NCBI RefSeq assembly: GCF_022539505.1 | Contig: NC_061510.1 | Span: 37,535,047-37,599,046 of the forward strand | Source of the DNA: Lolium rigidum | Lineage: Eukaryota; Streptophyta; Magnoliopsida; Poales; Poaceae | DNA: 64,000 bases | Direction of reading: 5' to 3' | In this document: positions 22,548-33,969 of the stretch, one piece after another | How the letters are laid out: each line of letters starts with the position of its first letter | Numbering within the stretch: position 1 is the first letter of the stretch | Translations under genes and position numbers: made by a program | Notes under the pieces: generated by a model | What the model saw: the letters and a program-made list of their open reading frames with translations, nothing else | The model's database searches: none | Told to the model about the DNA's origin: nothing

Positions 22548-23056
22548 GTAGTAGAGAAGAGATACAAATCCAAGTTTAAACTACAATTTTCTCAATTAAC
22601 GAAAACGGGGCAAATGCCATAAGGACGGCGACGATTTGGCCCATGCTATCAATCAATTTCAAGGGCTGGTTGAGGTCGACACATTCGGCTTGTTCATTCA
22701 CGTGGTACCCACTCGTCTTAATCCAGCTAGCATCGGCTGCATGCGCCTCTCAAACATATCGACGTGTTCTCATACAATTACAATGACATGTAGGGCCTAT
22801 GACTCGTCTGTCCAGCATGTCAGTGGCCTAGTCATTTTCTTCCTCGCGTTTGCAAATTTCCGCAGACGGCACAATTATTGTGGCAATTTTAATAAAACCC
22901 AATTCCCCTTTCTGTGTCCTCCCCCATCCGATCCGCCCCGATCCCCAAACTCCTCTCCACCTCCACCTCCGCGGCTCCACTTCGCGCGCGCGCGAACCCG
23001 CCTCTCCCGTCCCCACGCCATCCCAGCCGGCTCCGATCCGGCCGCCGCCCGTCCCC
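22548..23056 (+). promoter_or_regulatory. Promoter and 5' leader of the macro/CRAL-TRIO gene
   Basis: Gene-free stretch ahead of the ATG at 23,057. From about 22,905 it turns into a C-rich pyrimidine tract typical of grass 5' leaders. A weak TATA-like TTTTAATAAAAC lies at about 22,886-22,898. No other motif stands out. Confidence 0.45.
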
Positions 23057-26000
23057 ATGCAGCACCGCTCGCCGGCGGCCGCCTCGGCCTCCGCCTCCCC
23101 CTCCCCCGGGGCGGCGGCTGCCGCGGCGGCGGCGGCCATGGCGCCCGGCGTAGGCGGGGTGGAGCCGGCCGTGACGCTCGACCAGGTCCCGCGCTGGAGC
23201 GACCCCGACCAGCGCCTCCCCTCCTCCCCCACCGCCGCCGGATCCGAGGCCCCCGCCTCCTCCTTCCTCTCCTTCGCCGACCCCCTCGACGCGGCCGCCG
23301 GGGCGGGGGGCCGCGGCGCGTCCCGCTTCCCCGTCGACGACCACGTCAACTCCAAGATCTACCTCTGGCGGGGCCAGCCCTGGAGCCTCGAGGTCGACGC
23401 CGTCGTCAACTCCACCAACGAGGTCCGTCGCTCGCGATTCCCTTCCCCTCCTCCTCCTCTCGTGCCGCAAACGTACATACACTATTAGCAGCATCGCGAT
23501 CGGTAGCGCTAATTTGTTCCTCAATGCTTCCCGCAGAGCTTGGACGAGGCGCACAGCAGCCCGGGCTTGCACGCGGCGGCGGGGCCGGAGCTCGCCGAGG
23601 AGTGCGCCACCTTGGTACGTTTTTTCCTCCGATGCTGTTTCTACCTTCTAGAGCCGCATTTCGGTTTGGGATCGTCATCAGCGGGGCGGCCTTTTGTTTT
23701 CATCCATCTTTGCAGGGTGGGTGCCGGACTGGGATGGCCAAGATGACCAATGCGTACGATCTCCCTGCTAGGTTGGTCATCTCATTTCGTTCTCATCAGA
23801 GCTGTTGTAGTTACACGACAGACTTGTTAGTACTTGAGAATGGAGACTATAGAGGGTAGATAGCAGCGCCTTACAAGTATTGATTGCTCAAGTCATAGCG
23901 CTTTCTGTATGGATTGTTAAAACAAGTGTTCTATTTCCCCACATTCGAAAAAAAGAAGAAGTGTTTTATTTCCCATTGGGTATGTACACAATGTTTACCC
24001 ACAGAGAAGCCCATATGACCGACAATCCTCATATGTACTGATTTTGCATCCTCCATGCTTGTAGTAGTAACACTTGAGAATGGAGACTACAGAGGGTAGA
24101 TAGCACAATCTTTCCAGTACTGATTCGAATGTAGTTGGGCAACCAGTGTTCAAGCCATAACATTTTGTGTATGAATTCTTGAATGCAGTTTGTCCATTTC
24201 TGATTGGGTATATACACAATGTTTGCTCACTACAAGTTTGCATATGATCAATAATCCTTTTGTAATTGCAGATTTTGCATCCTTTTCTACTATTTTTTTT
24301 TATGGAAAAGGAGGCAGCCAAATTGACCATTGCTCCAAGGAAATTTTTGACATATTGTTGTTTTATCTGCTGTTGCCATCTTATAGTGATTTTTTTAGTT
24401 ATTTCGCAAAAAAATGGTGATTATTTTTAGTTGCAAATCAGTAGCTATCTCAGCAAAAGAATGGTGATTATTTTATAGGGATGGCATAAGTGTTGGTATG
24501 TGGTCTGACATGCATTTGCACAAATGGTACTTGGTTACATAAGCAGTCAACTCTGTGAAGTTCATTTGCATAACTTTGCAAACTGTTAGACCCTTTCAGA
24601 GGGAATTAACACTCAAGTACATTATCATCTCGATTAATGGACAGAGCAACATTTTATGGCATATGCTTCTGTAAGCATGAACAATCATATTTTCGTGGTC
24701 AACGTACATCATTAAGGGACCCTGGTTTTGCTCTCCGAGACACCCCACCCTCCTCTGGATAAATTATCTGTCGGCATTTTTTTGCTAAGACAATGCTGTT
24801 CTGCTAATATATTTTACCAGTAGAAAATTGGTGATACTTTATAGTTAATTAAATTTTAGTGGGAAGATCTATTTGTTCCAAAAAACGCACATTTGTTCTG
24901 ACCATATGGGCGATTACTCCTGCTGTTCGATGTCAAATCAGCCATTACAACTGCAATGGTTGCTCACCATAGACCAGTCCTAATTTTCTGGTTCCATGCT
25001 GCATTCCGTACTGTAAAACCAATTACACTTTGTCTGTAATTTGCTCCACAGTGCAATTTGAACTCTGCATTTTCCATCTGAATGAATACTTGCTGTAAAC
25101 AGATCAGATCAGACCTTACCTGTCTTATGCTCAAGGGTGATCCGCTACTAAGGCATATAATTTTTTTTCTTAAGTCAAGACTTATATGTTTGACCAAGTT
25201 TATAGGAAAAAACATCAATTTCTAGATTACCAAATCAGTATCATTAGATCCACTATTAAATATATTTTCTTATTATATTTATTTTGTATTTTTTCTAAAA
25301 CATTGGTAAAACTTTGAAGGTTTGATTTAGGACAAAATTTATATGCCTTATATTTTGGAATGGTGCAAGTCATTGATTTTTATTATATTTGCTCTTCATC
25401 TGTTACCATACTTATCGATTTGTTTTCCAGGAAGGTCATCCATACGGTGGGCCCTAAATATGCTGTCAAGTATCACACAGCTGCGGAGAGCGCACTTAGC
25501 CACTGCTACAGGTCTTGTATGGAACTACTTGTTGAGAATGGTCTTGAAAGGTATATTAAAAGCTTTGATGCTTGAATACGTACATATTTTTATTTATTTT
25601 ACATTTTGGTGTCTTCCAATATTGCATTTCACATAGTATGTCCTGCAATTTTACGAGATTAAGTTTTTTTTGCCTTTAATGTGATTAGCATCGCAATGGG
25701 TTGCATATACACAGAGGCCAAGAATTACCCTCGCGAACCAGCAGCTCATGTGGCAATAAGTGAGTTATCTTGTCAATATTTTGTTTCAATTCTCTTTATG
25801 TTCCGCTATTGTTTGATTTGTTCAATGGCTGCTATTTTCTACGGATGCGGACTCCAAAGAATGGATTTTGTCTGTGCTAATTATTTATTTGTTCAACAGT
25901 TAGCTTTTCCTAGTTTCTAAGTCCTGTCTTCTTTGGATGAGGTTGAGCAGGAACTGTTAGACGTTTTCTGGAGAAGCAAAAGGACAATATAACTGCTGTT

Positions 26001-28045
26001 GTCTTTTGTACTATATCATCATCTGATACAGAGATATATAAGCGGTACTTAAACTGAAACTAGTACTGCTAGTTAAATGTGATGATTTTCTTGCATAGAT
26101 TGATAGTGTTGCATCCTGCAGATTGCTTCCTCTGTATTTCCCACGGGACAAACAGGAGGAAGAGATAGCTTCGTTAAAACTTCCAGCTGATGTTGGGGAT
26201 GAGAATGGCGAGCCAATAATAGATGAAAGGAAAATAAGAATAAAAACATTGCCTGCGGAGGCAGCAAATAGCAAATATCCAGCTCCCGTGCCCGCAGATA
26301 ATCCCCTTTCTGGTTCTGGATTGACACGCAGAAGGTGAGACTCAACATGTTACTTGACGATGATTGTTCCTTAGTTGGAGTTTGTCTCATTCTGTTTTGT
26401 TCCATACAGAAATTCGAAGATGGATTCATATTTGGATCCTACCTTTATGTCCATAATTAAAGATCCAGATCTCCGACGCAAGGAGCAATGGGAAAAGTCT
26501 GCCCAGGCAAAGAAAGGATTTAATTGTGCCAAGTTGCTCGGTTTAGGCGATCTTGGTGGTCCTGCCTTATCGGCTGCCGAAGAATATTCACTTCATTCAA
26601 GATACCTTGCTAAAGCAAATTCCCTCAATCTTTCAGAAATCGCTGAAATGAAAATAATGTATGTAAATTCGTCATTTTCTATTTATTTTGGACTTTCTTC
26701 AGGCTGCTTTCTATCCATGACAATTTTTCCTGCTGGCGCTGTATCATTTGCCTGTATTTTGATATTGTTCGTCAATTTCAGTTACCGTGGTGGTGTCGAT
26801 AGTGAAGGGCGTCCAGTTATGGTGGTTGTTGGCGCTCACTTTCTTCTTCGCTGTTTAGATCTTGAACGATTTGTTCTATATGTAGTAAAGGTAATAAATT
26901 GAAACACTTGAACTGCACATGATATGCAGTAACTTTCCCTGATATATCATGATTCATGAGCTTGCAAGGATTAATATACAATAGTGCTGCCTCAAAATGC
27001 AAAAGTTCTTAAGGTGTCAAATTGTCTTGAAGGATTTAAATACATAATGCACTATTTTATGGATATATATGCAATTTAACAACATTGATGATTGGGCCCA
27101 CAACAAGAAAAGTAAAGGCAATGCATCTAGCAGTTACTTTGTACTATGGAAGTAAATCTGCAATTTCCTTTCTACTTATATATGATATTTGCTGCAGCCT
27201 CTTTTAGTACTACTTGATAGTACCCATTCCTTTTTTTTTTGGAACATCTGGACAATAATCTCTGACTGGATTATGATATGCTTTGCTTACAGGAGTTTGA
27301 GCCTTTGATTCAAAAGCCCTACTCTATTGTCTATTTCCACTCGGCAGCATCCTTACAAGTGTAAGTGTTGGATATGTAGGCTGGGAGGAAATTACATTTC
27401 TATCTGAACCTTAGTGTATTTAATATTTAAGAAGCAGTGGTGTAACTTGAGTTCTTGTAATTGAATTTGCAGACAACCAGACTTAGGATTCATGAAGCGG
27501 TTACAACAAATGCTAGGGCGGAAGCATCAGCGAAATCTTCAGGTTTGTACCTCATTTGATCTGATTGTGCATTAATGATTTTATGTTTGAAGAATATTAA
27601 CATCTGGTGTCATCGATTTCCACAGGCTATATATGTACTCCACCCAACACTGGGATTGAGAACAGCTATTTTGGCGTTGCAGCTTCTTGTTGATGGAGAT
27701 GTAAGTGTGGTTGCAAATACTTTATCTCCTTATTACTGGGCATGATTTGTTTTCTTGAAATTCCAACTTCTCGTTGTGTGTGAATCAGGTCTGGAAGAAA
27801 GTTGTCTATGTTGACAGATTGATGCATTTGTTCAGATATGTACCACGAGAACAGCTAACCATTCCAGATTTTGTCTTTCAGTAAGGAAATCTTGCAAATT
27901 TTCTAGCTTTTTCACAGGTCTTCTAGCTAAGATAGTTCAGTACTGATGTAGTTAATCACGCAGGCATGATCTCGAAGTGAATGGTGGAAAGGGCATAATC
28001 GTTGATCCTAGAACAAAGCATGTCTACCAAAGACCGTCAGGTTGA
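23057..28045 (+). CDS. Macro-domain and CRAL-TRIO (GDAP2-like) protein, 14 exons
   Basis: Exons: 23,057-23,422; 23,537-23,614; 23,716-23,771; 25,431-25,550; 25,689-25,759; 25,951-26,044; 26,122-26,334; 26,410-26,658; 26,782-26,890; 27,293-27,360; 27,473-27,542; 27,626-27,700; 27,789-27,880; 27,964-28,045. All introns are GT-AG and the phases join to 580 codons plus TGA. After an Ala/Ser/Pro-rich N-terminus comes a macro domain (about residues 95-270: EVDAVVNSTNE, HTVGPKYAVKY, CIYTEAKNYPREPAAHVAI), then a linker, then a CRAL-TRIO/Sec14-like domain (about 416-560: VVVGAHFLLRCLDLERFVLY, YSIVYFHSAASLQ, IYVLHPTLGLRTAIL). The architecture matches plant homologues of animal GDAP2 (Arabidopsis At1g69340 type). 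Macro domains bind ADP-ribose derivatives and CRAL-TRIO domains bind lipids; the plant protein's role is not settled. A second Met (23,138, GCCATGG context) is an alternative start. Confidence 0.93.
23826..24250 (+). repeat. Imperfect tandem duplication inside intron 3
   Basis: Two units about 240 bp apart share CTTGAGAATGGAGACTA (from 23,833 and 24,073) and AGAGGGTAGATAGCA, and later GGGTATRTACACAATGTTT (about 23,978 and 24,206). This partly explains the 1,659-bp length of the intron. Confidence 0.7.
25151..25348. mobile_element. Stowaway-like MITE in intron 3 (198 bp)
   Basis: Flanked by TA on both sides (25,149-25,150 and 25,349-25,350) with terminal inverted repeats AGGCATATAA / TTATATGCCT. 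The AT-rich interior with GACCAAGTTTATAGGAAAA and AAATATATTTTC resembles grass Stowaway (Tc1/mariner) MITE interiors. The tips are not the usual CTCCCTCC, so the ends may be decayed or belong to another subfamily. Confidence 0.6.
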
Positions 28046-28473
28046 TATTTAGTAACTTGTTCCTTCCAGTTCCTCGGTCAACTATTGTAAAAACTATGTC
28101 CTCTAGCAGAGTTTTTCTAGATCCGTGCAGTATGTACCTAGTTGAGTTGGCATTATGTTCTACTTACATTCTTTCTTATCTTAGGAAGGTGAATATGTAT
28201 ATCAGCATATGTATCTTGTTCTGTACAAGCAAATAAAGGCTGTATCTAAATGTCCCCCCAAGTTCTCCCGTTGGGATCAGTTGCCTAGTCCTTATGTACT
28301 GTAGAATCTTGACTGGTCCTTGCAGTGGAGTAATATGTTGTCCGGTTACTAATGTTCTGGACAAGTGGACACGCGGGTGTTACAATCTTGTAAAGTCACC
28401 TACCTGCATCTTCCCAGATAGGATTCATACACCGTATGGTGCCTAGATATCTCCACTTTGGCCACCGGGCAAG
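28046..28473 (+). other. 3' flank of the macro/CRAL-TRIO gene
   Basis: A/T-rich sequence after the TGA at 28,043-28,045 that probably contains the 3' untranslated region. Possible poly(A) signals such as AATAAA occur (about 28,232-28,237). No other gene is visible before the Harbinger-like element. Confidence 0.4.
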
Positions 28474-28476
28474 TTA

Positions 28477-29580
28477 GGGTATGTTTGGTTTACAGCCAAC
28501 ACCTACCACACCAAAAATTTGGCAAGCCCATAACATTTGGTAGATGTTTGGAGTGAAGCCCAGAAATTGGCTGCCAAAGTTCGCCCCAGCCCGCCTGTGT
28601 AGTTTTCGCGCGCTGAGGGTGGAGAAATCCATCGCCAAAATATTCGCAGCCCTACCCGCCCGCTTCTTCATGGTGGGTCCCATGTAATAATTAAAATATG
28701 AGAATTCTATTAGAAAAAACTTAGCACACAGTATACCAAAACTTTTATTCCATATAGCGGATATAGGAGGGGTTTGTTCTAAGAATCTTGTGTTGAGTAA
28801 TTCGACACATAAAAGTACATTAATTAATTAATTAATTAATCCAAATTATTCATATTAAATAATTGGAATTATTTTTTGATAGGTCAATTCATATTAAAGA
28901 AAAGGTTGTTTAGATGTATACATTATTTATTTCTTATTTAAAATTGAAAAAATTAATTTCTTTATTTTATTAATTTAGTATCCAGAAGTAGTCTTTCTTT
29001 GATCCATATCTTATTTAATTCATAATCTTATTTAATTCATATTATAGTATATGAATACTCTCTATACATATGAAATAATATCTACTGAAAATCAGATGAA
29101 TATTAAATATTTTATACTATATTTTTTTTATATATTAAATATTTCCTTGCAATACTGGCCAACATGCAGTGAATGATGATCCAACGATCTATTTTCTGTT
29201 GGGGAAAAGAACTAGTATTACGAAACATCTTTAAGCGTTCTATTTCGTATCTCATTGGTTCATACAAGTGAGCTAGCTGCTTTGAACTGCATGCAGTAGT
29301 TAGTTACGATAATTTAGCTCACGTTTTTTTTCTTCTTGACTTTATTCTTAAAAAATACCTTATTAACAATTATTTTGATTGAATTGTCATCAAATCAAGA
29401 ATTGGCCAATTTAAGTTGTCTATGCATGCCAAATCAGTTTGGTTGCAAACCAAACAGACGCACTATTCAACCAAAATTTTGGAAGGACAACGGCTATAAT
29501 CCAAACAACAAGACTTTGTCAATATTTTGGTCATGCCAAAAATTTGGTAGGGCTTGTTGGGGCTCAAACCAAACGCACCC
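28477..29580. mobile_element. Harbinger/Tourist-like non-autonomous element 2 (1,104 bp)
   Basis: Flanked by TTA (28,474-28,476 and 29,581-29,583). Ends read GGGTATGTTTGGTTT and, on the other strand, GGGTGCGTTTGGTTT, with shared subterminal CAAAAATTTGGCA / CAAATTTTTGGCA. Same tip type and duplication size as element 1. The interior is very A/T-rich, includes an (ATTA)n microsatellite at 28,819-28,840, and has no transposase frame. Confidence 0.72.
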
Positions 29581-29583
29581 TTA

Positions 29584-31958
29584 GTACTTTTTATTGTTCA
29601 CCATTTTGTCCACACGTAAAATTTTCTAGCGTCAAGTTTGATCTGTTTTATTTTTATTTTTGGGTAGCAGTCAAGACAATTGCTTAGGAAATGTCAACCC
29701 ATTTACAATCGGCAAGGATTTGTCAAACATGACAGTGATACTGTATATCATCATGAGCGGTTGCTCTCGAGAATCAAATTACCTTGCGTCTGAAGTTAAT
29801 AAGTAACAATGGTGCCTTAGAATAATGGATCGTAACATTTGGAGCAACTTTCTTGAGATGATTATCTCATCAAACTGTCAGTGAACCACACTTTTTAGGA
29901 ACGGGCGGTCGTTGTTCACCCCTCAACAACACCAACAGGGGAAGCTGTATGCTGTTTTTCTGAATTCATGAGTATGAAAACTGTGTTGATGATGGCCGAG
30001 CTGTGGTTGTCACATTCTAAAGCAAATATTAGCTAGACTTGCTCAAATTTAAGGTATTGTGGAAAAAAACTGTTGGATGGTCTATCATCACTGTATTCAA
30101 TAAATCATGTTGAAGTTACATAAACTCTGTTAGAAAGTCATCAAACATTTCAGGTCGTATCCTTCCCAATGCTAAGCTTGTTCAGAGCATGATTAATAAA
30201 ATTGGTTAGCATAAATTATCTACAATCAGTTAAACCAGATGAGATCATCATGATTTTGAGGCTTTAATAACAATGCTAGAGGGCAGAAAGTCTAGTTGTT
30301 TTTAAAAGTAGTTGACAAATGCATTCGACTCCGTCAGGTAGTACCATCTACCAGAGTAATTGGGTTTGCAATTGTTGTACTGTCATGCTTTACTTATTGT
30401 AAAGCTGTTGTTGATAAGAGCTGTTGTAGATGATAATAGTCAGATAGCTTCTCTTGGGATTGATGATTGTGTCTCCACTGCTCTTATACCTTCCGCCTGG
30501 AGATGATAGGAGTGGAAACCCTCATAGGCTTGCGAGCTGCTCCTGTTATTTCTGCAGATTTACGTTAAAAATGGAAGTCGTACTATGAAAATTGAGTATT
30601 GAAAGATGAACCTTTCCACCTCTATGGAAAATCAACAATGTGGTAGATGAACACCACTCCACCGAGAAACGCCAACATCCAGCAGCTGCTCCAAAAACGA
30701 TGCCCCAGGAGGTAGAACGACGAGGGCGCGCCGCCATCGTCCGATCCGGGAGACCCGGACCTAGGGTTTCCCCCGGAGCAGCACAAGTGAGAGACCGCAG
30801 ACTGCGACGACTGCCTTCAAGAAGGTAGCGGCGCGAGACGTCGCCATCGTCCGCCAACCGAAGTCGGAGCACGGTTTTCACCGGTAGCCGCACATCCCCA
30901 ACTCGCCGAGTGTAGTGCCAAGACGGCAAAGATGACGCCTCGACAAGGTAACGACGTCGACTGACGCCGCCATCATCCGCCAAGACCGAGGTCGAGGCTC
31001 AGTTTTCACCGGCCGCCATGACACCCCGGACTAGATCATCATTGCCGGATCCCATGATCCCCACACAGGACTACCAGCCTGGCCGACCACCTCCGACGGA
31101 GAAGATGGACACCACCGCCATGCCCAGGGTAGATACGCTGGATTCCTCGCGTCGCAAGAATAGCCCAAGATTTCCTCCGCGAACCGCCGTCGGGGACCTC
31201 GCGGAGCAGAGCCATGCCCCAGTCCCGTCCAGGCCCATCTGGGCCCAGATCGGGGCCCAGACCACCGCCGCCACCCGTTGCCGTCGACAGCAGGGTCGCC
31301 GATGTCCTCCGGCTGCCGCCATGCCGCGATGCCCCGTCGACCTGGCCGGTGCGGTCGCCGCCGCCAGCGCAAGATGCGCCCCCGCCGAGTCGCGGACGAG
31401 AACCTCCGCCGCCGCCGCCACGCCACCGAGGCTTTGCCCGGCAGCGCCTCCGGCGGCGGCGGCAGGGAGAGAAGGCACGCGGGGAGGCGAGAGGAGGGGC
31501 TGCCGGAGCGCCCGGGCGCGGCGCGGCGCCGCCGCGTCGGGGCGAGGGTTAATTAGGAGCGGTCTTTTGTATTTTTACATTCCAAATGACCAATGTTATG
31601 ATCGTATGGCTATTGCCTGCGATTCTGCTCTGAAATTGGGTTTAGAGGTGATCATGAACAATTTCAATGGCTGTATTTGCACGAATTCGTATGGCAATAT
31701 TTGCATGACTTGCATTTTCCATACCCATTTCTTGGAGAAATCGTTTTTTTCTTGTTCTTTTCTGTCTTAAGAAATCGATAGAGCCTTTGCCTTATTGTCA
31801 TACCACACGAATAGGTATGGAGGAGAGAAAAACATTAGTAACCCCACCTATTAAGACAGGTCACAAGATAGTTGTATTGATAACATTTAGATAAAACTCA
31901 CATTACAATCTCGACCTTTTCTGGCAGCCCTTTATTCCTTACAATTTGTTCCGTTGAG
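29584..31958. other. Intergenic region with a 1-kb GC-rich block
   Basis: 29,584-30,540 is A/T-rich with nothing recognised. 30,600-31,556 is strongly GC-rich. On the minus strand it resembles transposon untranslated DNA (GTGAAAACTGAGCCTCG, GATGGCGGCGTC, then GAGGTGGAAAGGTTCATC), a type I associate with non-LTR elements in cereal genomes, but I cannot place it. Its long frames on both strands (up to 250 aa) are Arg/Pro/Ala-rich without domains. 31,557-31,958 is A/T-rich flank of the phosphate transporter promoter. Confidence 0.4.
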
Positions 31959-31966
31959 GTATATTC
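31959..31966 (+). promoter_or_regulatory. P1BS match (GNATATNC), distal
   Basis: GTATATTC fits the P1BS consensus bound by PHR1-type MYB factors in phosphate starvation. It lies 427 bp before the PHT1 start codon. Confidence 0.5.
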
Positions 31967-32186
31967 CCAGCATAAAGATGACGTGGTTTCAATATTTTTC
32001 TTTTCATATTTCTGTATTGAAGCATGAAAGTCAAAACTGATAAACTTCAGTTTGGCATTCCTCAATCCCCAACTAAGATGTGTCTCTAAACGAAGGCATT
32101 TGACCTTTGATGCATCTTGATAATGTACGGCTGTACCTGCCGTACATAGAGTATTTTATTCCTGCAACTAGCCAATGTCCGGATTG

Positions 32187-32194
32187 GTATATCC
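32187..32194 (+). promoter_or_regulatory. P1BS match (GNATATNC), proximal
   Basis: GTATATCC fits P1BS on both strands (GGATATAC on the minus strand) and lies within a larger palindrome, GGTATATCCATACC. It is 199 bp before the PHT1 ATG and about 80 bp before the TATA box, a typical position for a working P1BS. Confidence 0.62.
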
Positions 32195-32274
32195 ATACCG
32201 TAGGTCCACGATGCATACATGTTCCTATGTCCATTCCAATCTTTATCTAATTTTGCTAAGTTCCCCTTGTCTGC

Positions 32275-32285
32275 CTATATATAGG
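32275..32285 (+). promoter_or_regulatory. TATA box of the PHT1 gene
   Basis: CTATATATAGG, 101 bp before the ATG. Transcription would start near 32,305-32,315 in an A-rich stretch, leaving a leader of about 75 bp. Confidence 0.7.
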
Positions 32286-32385
32286 TACCAGCGGTACGGA
32301 AGAAAACACACAACAAGAAAACTAGAGAAGTAGAAGCGGAGAGCTCATAGCTAGGAGAGGTCAATAACTAGTTGATCGATCGGCC

Positions 32386-33969
32386 ATGGCGGGTGAACAG
32401 CTCAACGTGTTGAAAGCACTAGACCAGGCGAAAACGCAATGGTACCATTTCACGGCGGTGGTGATCGCCGGCATGGGCTTCTTCACCGACGCCTACGACC
32501 TCTTCTGCATATCCCTCGTCACTAGGCTGCTGGGGCGCATCTACTACACCGAAGCTGGCAGCAACGAGCCGGGTCACCTCCCGGCAAACGTGTCGGCCGC
32601 CGTGAATGGCGTGGCCCTCTGCGGCACGCTCGCGGGGCAGCTCTTCTTCGGCTGGCTCGGTGACAAGCTCGGCCGCAAGAGCGTCTATGGTTTCACGCTC
32701 ATCCTCATGGTTCTCTGCTCCATCGCGTCAGGGCTCTCGTTCGGGCACGAGGCCAAGGGTGTGATAGGGACGCTGTGTTTCTTTCGCTTCTGGCTCGGCT
32801 TCGGCGTTGGCGGCGACTACCCCTTATCGGCGACCATCATGTCCGAGTACGCCAACAAGAAAACACGTGGCACCTTCATCGCTGCCGTATTTGCCATGCA
32901 GGGCTTCGGTATTCTGTTCGGCACCATCGTCACCATTGTTGTCTCCTCCGCGTTCCGGAACGCGTTCCCAGCGCCACCCTTCTACGTCGACGCAACGTCA
33001 TCCATTGGGCCGGAGGCCGACTACGTGTGGCGCATCATTGTCATGTTCGGCACCATCCCTGCCGCGCTGACCTACTACTGGCGCATGAAGATGCCAGAGA
33101 CCGCGAGATACACGGCGCTCATCACCCGCAACACGAAGCAAGCCACGGCGGACATGTCCAGGGTGCTCAACAAGGACATCACCGAGGAGGAGGAGAAGGT
33201 CCAGCTTCAAGTGGCCTCCGGGGACACTTGGGGCCTCTTCTCGCGGAAGTTCATGAGCCGCCACGGACTACACCTGCTAGCCACCACAAGCACCTGGTTC
33301 CTGCTGGACGTCGCCTTCTACAGCCAGAACCTATTCCAGAAGGACATCTTCACCAAGGTCGGATGGATCCCACCGGCAAGGACAATGAGCGCCCTCGAGG
33401 AGTTGTACCGCATCGCTCGTGCCCAGGCGCTCATCGCTCTTTGCGGCACCGTACCGGGCTACTGGTTCACCGTCGCCTTCATCGACATCATTGGCAGGTT
33501 CTGGATCCAGCTCATGGGTTTTGCCATGATGACCATCTTCATGCTCGCCATCGCTGTGCCCTACGACTACCTCGTCAAGCCAGGGCACCACACCGGCTTC
33601 GTCGTTCTCTACGGCCTCACCTTCTTCTTCGCCAACTTTGGGCCCAACAGCACAACCTTCATCGTGCCCGCCGAGATCTTTCCGGCCAGGCTCCGCTCCA
33701 CTTGCCACGGTGTCTCTGCCGCTGCCGGTAAGGCCGGGGCGATCATCGGTGCATTCGGGTTCCTGTATGCATCACAGGATCAGAAGAAGCCCGACAAAGG
33801 GTACTCCGCGGGTATCGGCATGCGCAACGCACTCTTCGTGCTCGCTGGCACTAACTTCCTGGGATTACTTTTCTCACTGCTGGTGCCAGAGTCAAAGGGA
33901 AGGTCGCTCGAGGAGATCTCCAAGGAGAACTATGACGATGACGCAACCATTACCCCTGCTGGTGTCTAG
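32386..33969 (+). CDS. High-affinity inorganic phosphate transporter, PHT1 family
   Basis: Intronless 527-aa ORF, the normal length of a PHT1 H+/phosphate symporter of the major facilitator superfamily at the plasma membrane. The N-terminus ([17 protein letters not shown]) opens the first of about 12 hydrophobic segments. The family signature [13 protein letters not shown] is intact (about residues 144-156), as are the MFS loop GDKLGRK and [20 protein letters not shown] in the C-terminal half. A charged central loop (about 235-290, [10 protein letters not shown]) separates the two six-helix halves. The tail [10 protein letters not shown] is typical. The start codon follows a short leader and sits in GCCATGG context. 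Closest in appearance to cereal root transporters of the HvPHT1;1/1;2 group; I cannot fix the orthologue. Phosphate-starvation induction is likely from the two P1BS matches. Confidence 0.96.
   Translation: MAGEQLNVLKALDQAKTQWYHFTAVVIAGMGFFTDAYDLFCISLVTRLLGRIYYTEAGSNEPGHLPANVSAAVNGVALCGTLAGQLFFGWLGDKLGRKSVYGFTLILMVLCSIASGLSFGHEAKGVIGTLCFFRFWLGFGVGGDYPLSATIMSEYANKKTRGTFIAAVFAMQGFGILFGTIVTIVVSSAFRNAFPAPPFYVDATSSIGPEADYVWRIIVMFGTIPAALTYYWRMKMPETARYTALITRNTKQATADMSRVLNKDITEEEEKVQLQVASGDTWGLFSRKFMSRHGLHLLATTSTWFLLDVAFYSQNLFQKDIFTKVGWIPPARTMSALEELYRIARAQALIALCGTVPGYWFTVAFIDIIGRFWIQLMGFAMMTIFMLAIAVPYDYLVKPGHHTGFVVLYGLTFFFANFGPNSTTFIVPAEIFPARLRSTCHGVSAAAGKAGAIIGAFGFLYASQDQKKPDKGYSAGIGMRNALFVLAGTNFLGLLFSLLVPESKGRSLEEISKENYDDDATITPAGV

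Noticed and set aside
22636..23859. 407-aa plus-strand frame over the start of the macro/CRAL-TRIO gene
   Set aside because: It is in a different frame from the conserved macro-domain reading, crosses two supported introns and is Pro/Arg-rich without any domain.
32775..33731. 318-aa plus-strand frame and several minus-strand frames inside PHT1
   Set aside because: They are shadows of the GC-rich transporter gene in other frames; the 527-aa frame carries all family motifs.
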